Assembly: GCF_020497125.1 (NCBI RefSeq)
Contig: NC_059082.1
Location: 54,086,524-54,150,523, forward strand
Length of the DNA stretch: 64,000 nucleotides
DNA from: Mauremys mutica
Lineage: Eukaryota; Chordata; Testudines; Geoemydidae
Direction: 5' to 3'
Positions within the stretch are counted from its first letter, which is position 1, and each line of letters opens with the position of its first letter. The notes beneath the pieces are model-generated. The model was given only the letters and a program-made list of their open reading frames with translations. It made no database searches and was not told where the DNA came from. Of the stretch, positions 23,663-35,534 are shown in pieces. A program made the translations under genes and the position numbers.

Positions 23663-24589
23663 CATAGAGCACTCCAAGAAAAAGAACCATCCCCGCTCAA
23701 AAGTAACCTCTTTTTAAATAGAAAACACTTACGCTTTTGCTGTTTACATAACAAAAATAATGTGACGAAGCAACAAAGGCACAGTTGAGTCCCAGATAAC
23801 CATGTTAAATAAATACATGCGCGCACACACGGCCTGGCTTCATATATACTGCTGCTCTGGCTGGTTTCTGGTGGCTTCCAAGACCTAGAATATAGTGTGC
23901 ACCATAGAGCACTCTCAAACTCCTCTGTTCTAGACAACACAGAATCCCTTTCAGGCATTCTTTATGCATAAAAAAGCAAACAAAGAAACCCCCCATTTGT
24001 TTCCAGATCACCCTTAAAAAGGATAGCTGGGTCTTCAGAAGATCCTGTGTTAAAAACAGCATCTGATCATGTAACTAAAGACTATATCAAAATGCATATG
24101 CATTGAGGGGCGGGCAAATTAAGGTTGTGCAGACAGGAAATACCAGATTTAAGGCTAACGTATGAGTGCTTCACTTTACAATCTTAACATTCTTTTTAAC
24201 ATAGTCTTTTATATCATTTTCTTTTTTTAAAAAAGCTTACTGAAAAAACTGATGCCCTCATGTGGAACCATATTGACCCTCACATGGGTCACCAGTGGGT
24301 TTGGGATCTTTAGATCCACAGCACAGATCTCTGCCACTTGAGCTGAGTAACTGGTAGTAATAGAAGGCTGTTATCTTCCTTGTGAACTGGCCACTAGAGG
24401 GAGATGAGCTGTGAAACCTACTGGCAGAGTGTTTCTATTTGCTGACAGTAGAGGAATGTAGAACTCAGGAGTAGACAGAAGTGGTGGGAAAGGATAAGAA
24501 CTGGGTTGGGGGGAAGATGCACGCTGTGGGGAGACGGGCTGAAGTGTGTGGATTTTTTTTAAATAACTACTAGATAAAACGAGTGATTG

Positions 24590-27500
24590 TGCACATGTAT
24601 GTTCCACTGCAGGCATATGGGTGCCCAGTGCCTTCAAGTCAAAGGCTTTTGCCAGCAGTACCACTAGGTGGCACATGCACTCCTACTCTCCCTGTGCATT
24701 GAGCCAAGGCCACGAAAGGGGCATGTCCGCCACCTCCCTCTCTGTTCCTTGGCACGGACAGGCACAAAAATTGCTTAACCTAACTAGGGAAAGGTCTTGT
24801 GAGGGACAGATATCCAGTTTATACCTCTTCCCCCACTAAAAGAAAAAAGCAGAAGGATTTCTGCCAAAAAGTTCACTGTGAACCTGCACATGAGATGATG
24901 GATTCTGAATCCACAAGGAATGCCCCTCCAGCTGCCTGCATCTTGGAATGCAAGTCAGGAGAAAAACACTGCTCTTCCTCTCACTGTCAGCCTCCTCAAA
25001 GCATCCGAAGCATTCCGATGCTGATAAGCGGTTGAAATCGCAGTCTTCATCGAGCAAGCCTTCCAGTAAGGCCTTCAGTACCGTTCGAGGCATTGTAAAC
25101 ATAAGCACTCACCAGCTCTGTCAGACTCCAGTTCCTCCAGGGCCATTGAGTCCTGTGCCTTTATCTTTACTGGGCCCCTCTTCACCTTTACAGACAATCC
25201 AGACCACCTTGGCAATGCTGGATCCACCAATGATCGAGTCAGTGCCTCTGGCTCCTTAAGCCTTCCTGTCTGCAAGAGATCTTGGGTGTCTCCTTTTACC
25301 AGCCTCTCCATAACTGCAGCACCCAGCTCTGGTATTGACTACCATAGGGTCATTGGCATTCTCAGCTCTATCAGCACCACTGGCACTGTCTGTACTGTCG
25401 ACACACCTGGCAGCATCCACACAGACACATCTGGTGCAGTAGACATTGCTGGTATTTTCAACATACCCGGGACCACCAATCAAGTCAGCTTTGCCAGCGC
25501 GATAAGCACAACCGAAGCCTTTGTCATCACTGATACAGTCGACTTCAACGCTGCCAACACTCATTACCCCATTGGCATTCAGATCTCTTTATCCCATGCT
25601 ATATATGGACTGCAGGGCCCATCTCTCTCAAGACCCCCATGAGCCCCAACAGGAATGCTCCCTCTGTTCCCTGAGGAGTCATACATTCCCTCTTCAGACT
25701 TGGAACCATGTCACCATCCTGACCTTTCAGATCACCTCATAGACATCATGATGGGGCACAGATTCTAAGGACTATGACTCATCTTTTTTCAAGGAAGCCC
25801 CAAGATGGTGCTCTCCACTGTGGGAGGCTCCAGTTGTGGAGTTCCCCTCTTGGCCATACTGGTTGTGGCCCATTCCAAGGGAGCTGAGACCTCCTTCAGA
25901 ATCTGACCAGCCCGGGGTCCCCTTCTCCAGTCCAAGAAGCTTTTCACCAGGCTCCTCTGACTGTCCCCTATTGAGGAGGATGAGATACTCAAGTAACCCC
26001 TGGATGTCCCTCTGTGCACTTCTTCATAGTCCCCAGACAAGGCTGTCACCCGCAGAGTCACCTCCAGAGGACTTCAAGGTTGTCCAGGACCTAATGTGAA
26101 GAGTGGCCTCTTCTTCAGGAATGCAGGTGAAGTTTGTTCAAGAAAATCTGCACAGTCTCCTTGATGCTGTACAAACACCTGCTAGGGGAAGTGTGGTCCT
26201 TCCCATTGAAGAAGCCCTGCTTGAGGCCAGAGAAAACCCTTAGGCAAACCCCAGCTTCTGTTCCACTTGCAACCAAAAGACTTGAAAGACACTACCAAGC
26301 TCCTCAAATGGATTCTGATTGTTATAAGTTATCACACTCTCTGATGTCTCCAACTCACTGGTGGTTATGGCTGCCAATGAGCATTCACACCTGTCTCATC
26401 TCAAAGTCAAACTGAAAGACAAGTTGCTCGAGAGACTGGCTATATATGGCAGGAAAGCTCACTCTATAGTTACTCTGCAGATGAGGGTGGCTAACCATCA
26501 AGTTCTTCTATCCAAATATGATTGTATTAATTTTACAGTTTTAGCCAGACTACCAGAGAAGCCTAGGGAACAGTTTATGGCTCTGAAGGGCACCTCATGG
26601 CAAAAAATCCCTCCATGCAGCTATTGATGCAACTGATACGGCCCTATGATCCATGGCCACTGTCCTTGCAATGAAATGTTCCCCGTGGCGCCAGGTGTCT
26701 GGAATTCCAAAGGAGCGGCAATCTGGAATTTGCCATTTGAGCAGTCTGAATTGTTCTCTCAAAAGACTGATGTCGTCATGTGCACCCTGGAAAACTCCTG
26801 GATGACTGAGATCAATGGGGGTGTACACCCCAATCTAAAAGAGGAAACCGTTTAGACCTCTGTCCTACCACAGATCACATTTCCAGTAGAGATTCCAGGA
26901 CTCTTAAGAGAGGATCCAGGCCTTCTCAGTGGCACCAGGCAGCTTTGTCTCCATCAGGCCCTTCTCACTAGACATCGACAGCCTCTTAACAGTCACTTTG
27001 ACAGCATACCAGTCTCTCCATGTATCTCACCTTTTGGAAGATGCCTATTGCACTTTTACAGTGCTTGGAACTGAAATAACTGAAAGACAAGCGGGTGCTT
27101 AGCACTGTGAAGAGGAATGTGTTATCCAGTTCACCTCCCTCCCCCCAGCCCACCTTCCTTGTCCCTTTTCAGAGACCATTTCACAAGACTGTATTACTCT
27201 AAGAAGTATGGTCTCTTCTGCAATTGGAAGTGATAGAAACGGTTCATTGTCATCACAGAGGGATTCTATTCCTAATTCCCCAAAACTTCCAGGAAGTTGA
27301 ACTGCTTTATTAAGAAAATCAAGTTCCAGATGGTCACCCTCACTTCCATTACCCTTCCCTGGAGAGTGGAGATTGGTATGCTGCCCTCGATGTGCAGGAC
27401 ACATACTCCTGGTAATACATCCAGGTCACAAGAAGCACCTTTACGTTATAGCTTGAGATACACGCAACCAATACCCGGAGCTCCCCTTTGGCTTGGCACG

Positions 27501-27667
27501 TGTATTGGCCTGCCTGCACTGCTAGGTGTCCAGCATTCCCCTTACCTAGACAATTGGGTAGTGGGAAGTGCCTCAAGCATCCAAGTCCACAGCAGTAGCA
27601 GAGTCCTTATCAGAGGCTCTTGTCTGGGCCTGAAACTGAATTTAAACAAAGTTGCAGCCAATGCAGC
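24590..27667 (+). mobile_element. Decayed DIRS-like retrotransposon
   Basis: The first 2.3 kb reads in broken frames as a basic, serine-rich gag-like protein (HPKHSDADKRLKSQSSSSK), then as a gag-like block with MRVANHQVLLSKY at 26361-26627. At 27297-27660 a reverse-transcriptase remnant shows KFQMVTLTSI and SPYLDNWVVGSASS, where DIRS-family polymerases have a YLDDWL-type active site. Stops and frameshifts interrupt every domain and the active-site second D is N. The element is cut by a hAT-like insertion at 27668. Family assignment is from motif recall; the 5' edge is approximate. Confidence 0.65.
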
Positions 27668-27971
27668 CAGGGGCGGCTCTAGGAATTCCGCCGCCCCAAG
27701 CAGGACGGCGCTCCGCGGGGCGCGCTCTGGCGGTCGCCGGTCCCGCTGCTCCAGGGGACCTCCTGCAGACGTGCCTTTGGAGGGTCCGCTGGTCCCGCGG
27801 TTCTGGTGGACCTCCCGCATGCATGCCTGCGGATGCTCCACTGGAGCCGCGGGACCAGCGGACTCTCCACAGGCATTTCTGCGGGAGGTCCGCCAAAGCC
27901 GCCTGCCGCCCTCCCGGCAAAATGCCGCCCCAAGCGCGCGCTTGGCGCGCTGGGGTCTGGAGCCAGCCCTG
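27668..27971. mobile_element. Non-autonomous hAT-like transposon, 304 bp
   Basis: The left end is CAGGGGCGGCTCTAGG and the right end is tctggagccagccctg. The flanks are aatgcagc (27660-27667) and aaggcagc (27972-27979), an 8-bp duplication with one mismatch. It sits inside the DIRS-like reverse-transcriptase remnant, so it inserted later. The interior holds repeated direct and inverted copies of a cggacctcccgc-type motif. Confidence 0.85.
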
Positions 27972-28194
27972 AAGGCAGCTCAAACTCCCTGTAACCTCTG
28001 GCTTCAGGCTGCCTCTGCTAGCAGCTGAGTGCAACAGGGAAACTCACTAATCCCTGGGTTGTCTTTAAGCATAAGCAAGCTGCATAAGTTGCAAGCCTGG
28101 TATATTCATAGGCTCCCTTTAACCTAAGTCTGAGCAAAGTGACAAAATTAGAGCTCTCCAGAGAGTGAGTTGGGGCAAGAAATGAGATAGAGGC

Positions 28195-29300
28195 AGGGTG
28201 AATTGACGTAAATCACCACATGGACAGCCTTGATTGCAATAATCAATTTAAATCAACTTTTCCACCTGTACTTCAGTTATTTCTACAGAAAGGTGCCATC
28301 ATTGGTTGATATAACCATTAAAACATGTTGATTTACAACTAAATACCACCTTTACACTAGATTTAGGACATCTTTTTGCTCCCTAGGATAGTACACTATA
28401 ACTACATACATTTATTTAAGCAATTATATAGCTTAATATTTTCAAATTCTTATTAATTGTATATTTTTAGTATGTTAGAAAATGGTGAATGATATATTGT
28501 TGTTGTTTATTTACTAGCTAATTAACTTTTTTCTCAGAATTTGTGTTAAGCTGCAATAGGATGGTAACTGGAATTTAATTAAACACACAAAACAGCACAT
28601 AAAATTGATTTTTTATTAAACAAAATAAGCCCTTAATACAGAGCATTACCTAATGTGCCATATTTATAAAGCTTGACCTCAAAAGTTAGATATGTTCCCT
28701 GGATTCTTTACACCAGGGATCAGCAACGTTTGGCACGTGGCCCACCAGGGAAGCCCCCTGGCGGGCCAGGCTGCTTTGTTTACCAGCCTTGTCCGCAGGT
28801 TCAGCCGATTGCGGCTCCCACTGGCCGCGGTTCACCGCTCCAGGCCAATGGGGGCTGTGGGAAGCCGTGGCCAGCACATCCCTCGTCCCGCGCTGCTTCC
28901 CACATCCCTCATTGGCCTGAAGCGGCGAACCGTGGCCAGTGGGAGCCACGATCCACCGAACCTGTGGACGCGGCAAGTAAACAAACCATCCCAACCTGCC
29001 AGGGGGCTTACCCTGATGGGCCGCGTGCCAAAGGTTGCCGATCCCTGCTTTACACCAATAATGCGGACTTTATCTCAGAGTTTTTGATAGATGGATTCAA
29101 TATATTTATTTTTTATTTAAATGTTTTTAAAAATTATAGTACGATTAGGCTTTAACGTATTTTGTATTAAATTCAGATTTCATTTTAAACAGGTTTCTTT
29201 TTAAAAAGAAAAACTTGTAATTTAAATAGCAACCTTTGATTTATAGTGAAGAAAAAAAATCTATTTTTTTCCCTCAAAAGAACCCATTGATTTGTCTCCA
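28195..29300. repeat. AT-rich dispersed-repeat candidate, interrupted
   Basis: The flanks of the hAT-like element at 28714-29047 are strikingly AT-rich, with tgatttaaat-like motifs towards both outer ends (aatcaatttaaatcaac near 28242 and tttgatttatagtg near 29236). This suggests one older AT-rich element split by the insertion. I do not recognise the family, and there is no coding sequence. Confidence 0.4.
28714..29047. mobile_element. Palindromic hAT-like MITE, 334 bp, exact TSD
   Basis: The ends CAGGGATCAGCAACGTTTGG and the complement of CCAAAGGTTGCCGATCCCTG are near-perfect inverted repeats. Both flanks are CTTTACAC (28706-28713 and 29048-29055), an exact 8-bp target-site duplication. 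The inverted similarity runs deep into the element (gccactggc/cgaaccg blocks on both arms), so a transcript would form a long hairpin. Confidence 0.92.
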
Positions 29301-30531
29301 CCCTGGGTAGAGACTGCTCTAGGGTAATAACATGGAGGCAAATGTGAGCCTGTGAATGAAATGTTCTGTGCAATGAAACAAGGGGGCCCAAGTTTAACCA
29401 CCTTGATCCTTTTGTATGAGATGGGTCGGGACCCATTTCAGACCATCTCGGAGTCTTGTTCATTGGGGGATTTCAGCGCATCTGATGTGCCTCCTGGCCT
29501 CAGTGTGTGAACAAGTCATCATTTAACTCCCCCTGTTACCAGAAAATTAATGCCCCATTAACACAGTGGCCAGCTCCTCATCCCCACCCTGGCCTGGAGC
29601 CACAAATCTGAGGCTGAGAAATAGCAAGGGGAGCTGTCTCCTGTGTCATCGTGCCCCCCCCGCCCCCCCCGTGCAGTTCTTGCAGAGCAGTCACTGAGAG
29701 CTGCTGACGGTCTCCTTGGCATTCTGCGTGCAAATCTGTCAGGGCCTGGCCTGCTTTTCTTTCTCCTTCCCACTTCTCTGGGAGCAGCCCCAGGCCTGGC
29801 CCCATCCCCCCACACCTCCCAGCACTAGTGCAGCACCCCATGCACCACCCCATGCACCACGGAGTCTTCCTGAGCCATGGCTGGGGCCCCCACCAGTCTG
29901 AGGGCCTTGCAGTGTTGCCCCAAGGTGCCCGGGCCTGGTGACTGCATCTTTCCTGGGCCTGCGTTGGGGATCACCACAGTGTACTCGGGTACCAACTTCT
30001 GGCCTCCCGCCATGCGTCAACCCCTCACCTCCCTGCGGGTTGCTGGCTGGGGGCAGACTGACACAGCTGGCGCTGGCAGCAGATGTAGGGCCATGCTCAG
30101 GTGAAGCCCCACCCCCCAGGTTAGTTATGAGAATGGGCACTTCCAGAAGGGTATGGGGTTGAATTTCCATATAAATAGAGCTGCCATTTCATTCACTGCA
30201 GACGCTGCTTGGAGCCAAGGGCTCTGTCTGCTGGCAGACTGCTCCTCCCTCCAGTTTCTTGCACTAGCAGATGAGCTCAGGGGACTGGACACCAGCACTT
30301 GGCTTCCATGTGTTCAGCTGCAAGACCTTAGCCTGAAATTAGTGCCAGTCAGCTGGAGGCAGCTCCCCCCAGGAGCCCCTGCTCTCTGGGGTGCAGGGTC
30401 TCACCAAGCTGAATTCTGCCCACTAACGCAGTGTCTGAGCCATGTCCCTAGTGGAGTGGCTGTGGCACAAGGTGGCGCTGTCCAACACGCTGCTTTGGCC
30501 GTCTAGTCACCTGTACAATGTTCCCTCCTAG

Positions 30532-30641
30532 CCTTCCGCGCCCTGCTGCAGATCCGAGCCGTGAGGAAGAAGCCTGGGGCTCTGTCGCCCGTCTCATTCA
30601 GCCCCGTCCTGGCCCAGACCATGGACCATGATGAGCATTCT
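30532..30641 (+). CDS. MGRN1: MGRN1 exon: just after the RING
   Basis: This 110-nt exon (phase 1 in, 0 out) completes the RING-end proline and reads FRALLQIRAVRKKPGALS, then PVSFSPVLAQTMDHDEHS. It contains the basic RAVRKKP stretch and is nearly identical to mammalian MGRN1. TAG acceptor, GTAAGT donor. In mammals an optional 66-nt exon with a nuclear localisation signal follows this point; here the next exon I can place is at 34542. Confidence 0.95.
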
Positions 30642-33600
30642 GTAAGTAACTCACAACCCTGCATGGCTTCTGGCCCTGTGTCCCACCCTCCCAGGGAGCG
30701 GAGATCGGGCAGGCTCTCTGTTCTCCATTCCCAGGCTCCATTTCAGTTGGCTTGGTCTGTCTGTGGATGTCCTTTCCTGGGGCTGTTGGCCAAGGCCCTT
30801 TGAGCTGTGTTTGGGGTGAGCCTTTCCTACTTGGATCAGCTTCGTGCTTGAGCATTCAAACCTCCTGCTCTTCTTGAACCCCTTGATAGCTGGGGGGCAG
30901 CCTTCCCCCATGGCTTGTGGCTTTTCAGAATGGCTGCTACCCCCCACACCAGGTTTATGAAGCTGTTTCAGGCCGGGTCTCCGCTCCTTTGTTAGCCAGC
31001 ATGACTTTGAGCGGGAACTGCCACCGTGTGCCATTGCATGAAGAGGTTTCCCTGGGCCATGCGGGATACAGTGCCCATACTGGAGTGGGTAGCCAAGCTC
31101 TGGGGTTGGAAGAATAATTGGTTACAGTTTGAGCTTGTGTAAATCTGCATCTGCAAGTTGTTTTGATGAAATGCCGTTGGCCTCCTGATTTCCCTCTGAG
31201 GTCTGCTCGTGGGCTGGCTAATAACCCCATATGTGCAGCTCTCCCAGGGAAGCACACATCCCAACCAGTGGAAGTGCACAGCTAATTATAGAGAGATGTG
31301 AGATCTCCCAGAGCTGGTGTGATCAGCACCACTGGGGGGCTGTCAAATACAGCATTGCTAGCTGTTCTGAACGAAGGAGGTGTAACCTAAGACGGCTCCA
31401 GTGCGTTGTTCAGAGACTTGCTCCCCTTGCCCTTGTTCTGACGTATCACTATACGTACTCGTTGCTGTGCCCCAGATACTGGGACCTGCAGGTGTAAACG
31501 CAGTTCCCATCGTCCTGGTCCATTCCTTTGCGGACTCTAGAATGGAAGCCTCCATCCTGAACAATGTTCACAGGGGCTGACACCGCTCGCTGTCAGTGAT
31601 GTGGTTGCAGATCAAACCACAAATAGACCCTCCTGACTGAGCGGCTGGGACCCCTTCACCCCATGAGCCTGGCTCATGAAATCTTGTCTGGGGGGGAAGC
31701 GGTCACTACAGACAAGAAGTGAATGCCAGAATGCAGAGTTTGAGCATGGTATCTCCCTGACCTGACTGAGCTGAGCAAGTTTCAGTTTAAAAAAATGTCT
31801 CTGGGCTGATTTCCAAATGGCAGTGAGGATCCAATGCTTTGCCGGGCAAAGGGCTGGGGGGCGAGACCCTCTCTGCTCAGCGTAGCAGAGAGCAGGTTTG
31901 TTTGGCCAATTACTACTCTTTGGAAAGGCAGTCAGTACGTTGAGAGAGGTGCTGCTAAGTAGCCAAGGTGGGATTTTGTGGGCAATTGTTTTACAAACTG
32001 TGACGGGAACAGAAATGGGCATTCATTGCATTTTGTAAAAACTTAGTTACAACCAGTTTTCACCCAGCAGCCTTGGAGTAGTGCTGAGACCCAGCAAATG
32101 AACCTGCTCCAGGCAGCGCGACTGCTGAAGCAGGGTGCAGAGTAAGGTGGAGACAGCCTCACGAAGAGCTAGGCAGCTAGTTATAAAGCTCTGTCCATAG
32201 GAATGGTCTCAGCTGGGAGTGACACGGGAAAGGAAAATTCTTGTTTCAAATATGATTATGATCTTAACTGTCCCTTTAAATCCCCCAAAGTGAGCAATGT
32301 CTCCCTACCCAACAGGAAATGTGCAAGGGAAACAGTGAGTGGTCGCATTAATCACCAGGAGTCTCGCTGACATGTGAGACCATTCCACGTGCGAGGGCTT
32401 GCTAACACACTGGGCATTACGAAGGAGCGAAGCCCAAAGTGCCCTGACCCCAGCCCCTGCTCCCGTTCATTCTGACAGCACTCGCCCCCTTCAGACGTTC
32501 GCTCGCCCCCACCTGCTGTGCTGGAGGGAAGCAGAATTATCCTAGTTTTACAGATGGATAAGCTGAGGCACGGAGAGTGTTGGGAGACTTGCCTGAAGTC
32601 CAAAGGGAGTCAGTATCAGAACACAGGGATTCCTGGCCCCCACCCTGTACTGGAACCCTAAGATCACAACCCCTTCTTTCTTGTTTTCCTGCTCCAGACT
32701 CCTAGGACAGGGCAAAAGAGCCTCTGTCGAGTTCCTGTTCCACCTATGGGATTGCTTGTGGGAGCTTGTCTGCATTTGTCTAGCCCCTGATCTCTTTGAA
32801 GGGCGTGCTTGGGCTTTCTTTGTAAAACTTGTTCAGAGAGGTTGGGGTTGACAATAGCAGAGTCAAACCAAGTCTCAGATGCAAGCAGAACGGACTGGGA
32901 AAGAGACTCCTGCACACCTTGTGTAAAGCAAACCAGCTTGGTTGTGAAGTTGCTTAAAAAAACCCTTGAAAACTCTTGTAGTTGACAGTTGAGTGAGTGT
33001 TTGCACCTTGGGACTTGTTCATGCTTGGGGTGCAGCACAACAAATCAGCCACCACCACTGGGCAGGGTCTGCGCCTTGGTAAGCAGGAGGGGGAAGCACA
33101 GCTGAAGTATAAATGCAAGTGATGGACCTAAGAGAGGGAGGAGCGATCCATTTTATCCCCTAGCCCTATCCCATGAGTCCTGCAGCTACCCTCATCTTCA
33201 GCACCAGGGAGGCTCCTGCTTCCTGTTGCTCCAAGCAGCCTGGGGGCTTGGCTCATGGTGGAGCGTGGCACACTGGGACCTGTGTTCTCTGCAGGTCACA
33301 TCTCTTCATTAAAGATGAGGGCTGTTGTCTGATGCTGTTATACAAGCTTGACAGAGCCCGCAGCCTCCTCGCAAGCTGCAGATGCAGCCTTCCGAAGGTC
33401 ACGCAGGGCACCCTGCAGTGCTGTAAGCAGAGCAATAGGCTTCAGGGACAGTTGGGTGGTTAGTGCCCAACGAGAGGGAGCCATTGCTTAAAGATATGTA
33501 TAAGTTTCAGTGACTGATTCGCAGGGACCTGCGTGGCCCCTGCTGTGGAACTGAGCTACAGCACCTGAGCTTTCGCTTAAAAAGAAAACACAAAATCAAA

Positions 33601-34541
33601 AGGTTGGTTCTTGCCCCTCATGACTGCGACGAAAACATCCCCAATATAAACCAGTCTGTTACTGTCGCCTCATGTCTGCTGCCTCCTGAAACAGGAGCTC
33701 TGAGCTGGTGTCTGTAAACAGTGCCCCCTCCGGCTTGGTGGGGCAATAATCCTGGAACCTAGGGACAGTTTTAGTGTCAATGCAATTAAGTATTTCATTG
33801 CTCGCTTAGCCCACTGTCCCTCACTGCCTCTCCAAGTGCCTAAACCCACAATGTGCTGTACCTCGCTGCCATGTCCTCCAGCACGCATGCACCAACCTCT
33901 ACCAGGCACTCGTGCTTTGTCAGTGCAGACGTTGTTGGCACTGAAAGGCATCGCAAAGTGAACTGGTTATAACAGCTCAGTCAGTGGCAGAGATGCTGAG
34001 CTGAACATATTCTTTATATTCCTCCTCCGCACAGTAAAAACTTCCCTTCGTGAATTTACCGGCCCACCCCCAAAACATGAGCACCGCGGTGCAGAATGGA
34101 GGTGCAGTTTGCCACTGATGATGGTGATTAATAATTGGGTTCAGTTGACATTGGTTTAACTGCTTTTAACAGGACACAATCAACATGTACTGCATATCCC
34201 CTCAGCCCCCGGTTTCCCACTCATGTGAAAGTCCCAGACAAACAACAAAGGAAACTCGCTATGTGGAGGAAGCAGCAGGAAGGGCTGTTGGATGTGCAAT
34301 AGAAATAAACTGACAATAGCAAGCACATATGATACTGCTTTCTCTAATCTTTCCCTTAGAGAATCTTGACTGTTGTTTGAAACAGGTGTGAGCAAAACTT
34401 TAAGCTGATGGTGCCCCTTTAAATTAACTATTGAAGGAGCAAAGGATTTACTGTGCAAAGAATAAAGCAGGGATCCCAGTTTCACACTGGGTCCAGTTCA
34501 GTGGGGTTGCCTAACATTACCCCTGTTTTCCTCACCTGCAG
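30642..34541 (+). other. MGRN1: MGRN1 intron, 3.9 kb
   Basis: Apart from a MIR fragment, nothing is recognisable. I looked for the basic optional exon known from mammals (CPFKKSKP-like) and did not see it, although a diverged short exon could be missed by eye. Confidence 0.8.
32535..32665 (-). mobile_element. MIR SINE fragment, reverse orientation
   Basis: The plus strand reads gttttacagatggataagct, then gaggcacggagagtg and acttgcctgaagtccaaagg, the complement of the MIR core and flank. It is diverged and inactive. Confidence 0.8.
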
Positions 34542-34765
34542 AGCTCCGACAATATCCCTCCAGGATATGAGCCCATTTCGTTGCTGGAAGCATTGAATGG
34601 CCTCCGCTCCATCTCCCCATCCATCCCGTCCGCTCCTCTGTATGAGGAAATCAGCTACACCGGCGTGGTGGATGGGCTGCCCCCTGCTGGCCGCCCACTA
34701 GCCGGGATTGACAGAGCCATGGAGAGCGGCCCTCAAAAGAGCAAGCGGAGCAAATCTCCAGACAG
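34542..34765 (+). CDS. MGRN1: MGRN1 exon with the PSAP (TSG101-binding) motif
   Basis: This 224-nt exon (phase 0 in, 2 out) starts SSDNIPPGYEPISLLEALNG. The PSAP tetrapeptide (34626-34637) lies in SIPSAPLYEEISYTG; in mammals the MGRN1 PSAP motif binds the UEV domain of TSG101, an ESCRT-I protein that MGRN1 ubiquitinates. The end, RAMESGPQKSKRSKSPD, is basic and less conserved than the start. CTGCAG acceptor, GTCAGC donor. An AG two bases further in is a possible alternative acceptor but would break the frame. Confidence 0.95.
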
Positions 34766-34981
34766 GTCAGCCCCAACAAAGGAACAAAGGCGTCTGCTCC
34801 TCACATGGGCCCTTCGGGTCCTCCCCAGCACAGTACAGCCCTGTCATTAACTCCTTGGCTTACCTGGCCCATGGCTCGGCATTGCCGCCTAGCGATCCCG
34901 GCACTGCTAACCCTGCAGCAGTGGGCGGATGACAGCTCCTCAGAGCTGGGAGCTTGGGGTGGTGCCTGCATGTTAGCCTTA

Positions 34982-35274
34982 GGGTACGTCTTCACTACCG
35001 GCCGTATCAGCAGGTAGCAATCGATTTCTTGGGGATCGATATATCGCGTCTCATCTAGACGCGATATATCAATCCCCGAACACGCTCCTGTCGACTCCAG
35101 AACTCCACCAACGCGAACGGCGGTAGCGGAGTCGACATGGGGAGCCGCGGACGTCGATCCCGCACCGTGAGGACGGTAGGTAACTCGATCTAAGATACTT
35201 CGACTTCAGCTACGCTATTCACGTAGCTGAAGTTGCGTATCTTAGATCGATCCCCCCCTAGTGTAGACCAGCCC
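34982..35274. mobile_element. Harbinger-like MITE with two internal hairpins, 293 bp
   Basis: The element is flanked by TTA on both sides (34979-34981 and 35275-35277), the target duplication of PIF/Harbinger elements. The ends are GGGTACGTCTTCACTAC and, in complement, GGGCTGGTCTACACTAG. Inside are two long palindromes at 35031-35077 and 35185-35250. It lies 216 bp after an MGRN1 exon and has no coding capacity. Confidence 0.88.
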
Positions 35275-35299
35275 TTAGAAATGCCTGTCTTGCGATTGC

Positions 35300-35534
35300 T
35301 GGAGGACTCCATGGAGGGCTCACTGTTCACCGAAGAAAGTTGAATTTTTACCAAGCAGATCTGTTCTGCCAGCTGTTTCCAGGGTGTTTTGGCTTCAATA
35401 GCTGGTGACAGAACTCCAGAGTTTTAAACAGGCTGGAAGAAACCTCTTCCCTTCCCGATTACCCAGATGACCCTGACTTTGTATACATGATGTCATAACT
35501 CTACTGATTCTCCAGTCCTCCATGGAGTCCTCCA
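35300..35534. repeat. Spaced perfect 18-bp inverted repeat
   Basis: The sequence TGGAGGACTCCATGGAGG at 35300-35317 recurs as its exact complement at 35517-35534, about 200 bp away. Each arm is itself nearly palindromic around ccatgg. It could be the ends of a small unrecognised element. Confidence 0.6.

Larger units (their letters stand above)
21719..30531 (+). other. MGRN1: MGRN1 intron, 8.8 kb, packed with retroelements
   Basis: It starts GTGAGT and ends in a CCTCCTAG acceptor. It holds L2, CR1, DIRS-like and hAT-like elements, listed separately. Stretches 21720-22650, 23000-23540, 23665-24590 and 29310-30530 have no gene that I recognise. A C-rich run lies at about 29655-29671. Confidence 0.85.

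Noticed and set aside
25286..25642. 118-codon threonine/isoleucine-rich frame
   Set aside because: It lies inside the decayed DIRS-like element and has a low-complexity product; no separate gene is indicated.
27297..28028. 243-codon open frame
   Set aside because: It crosses from a degraded DIRS-like polymerase into a hAT-like MITE and beyond, so it joins unrelated sequences.
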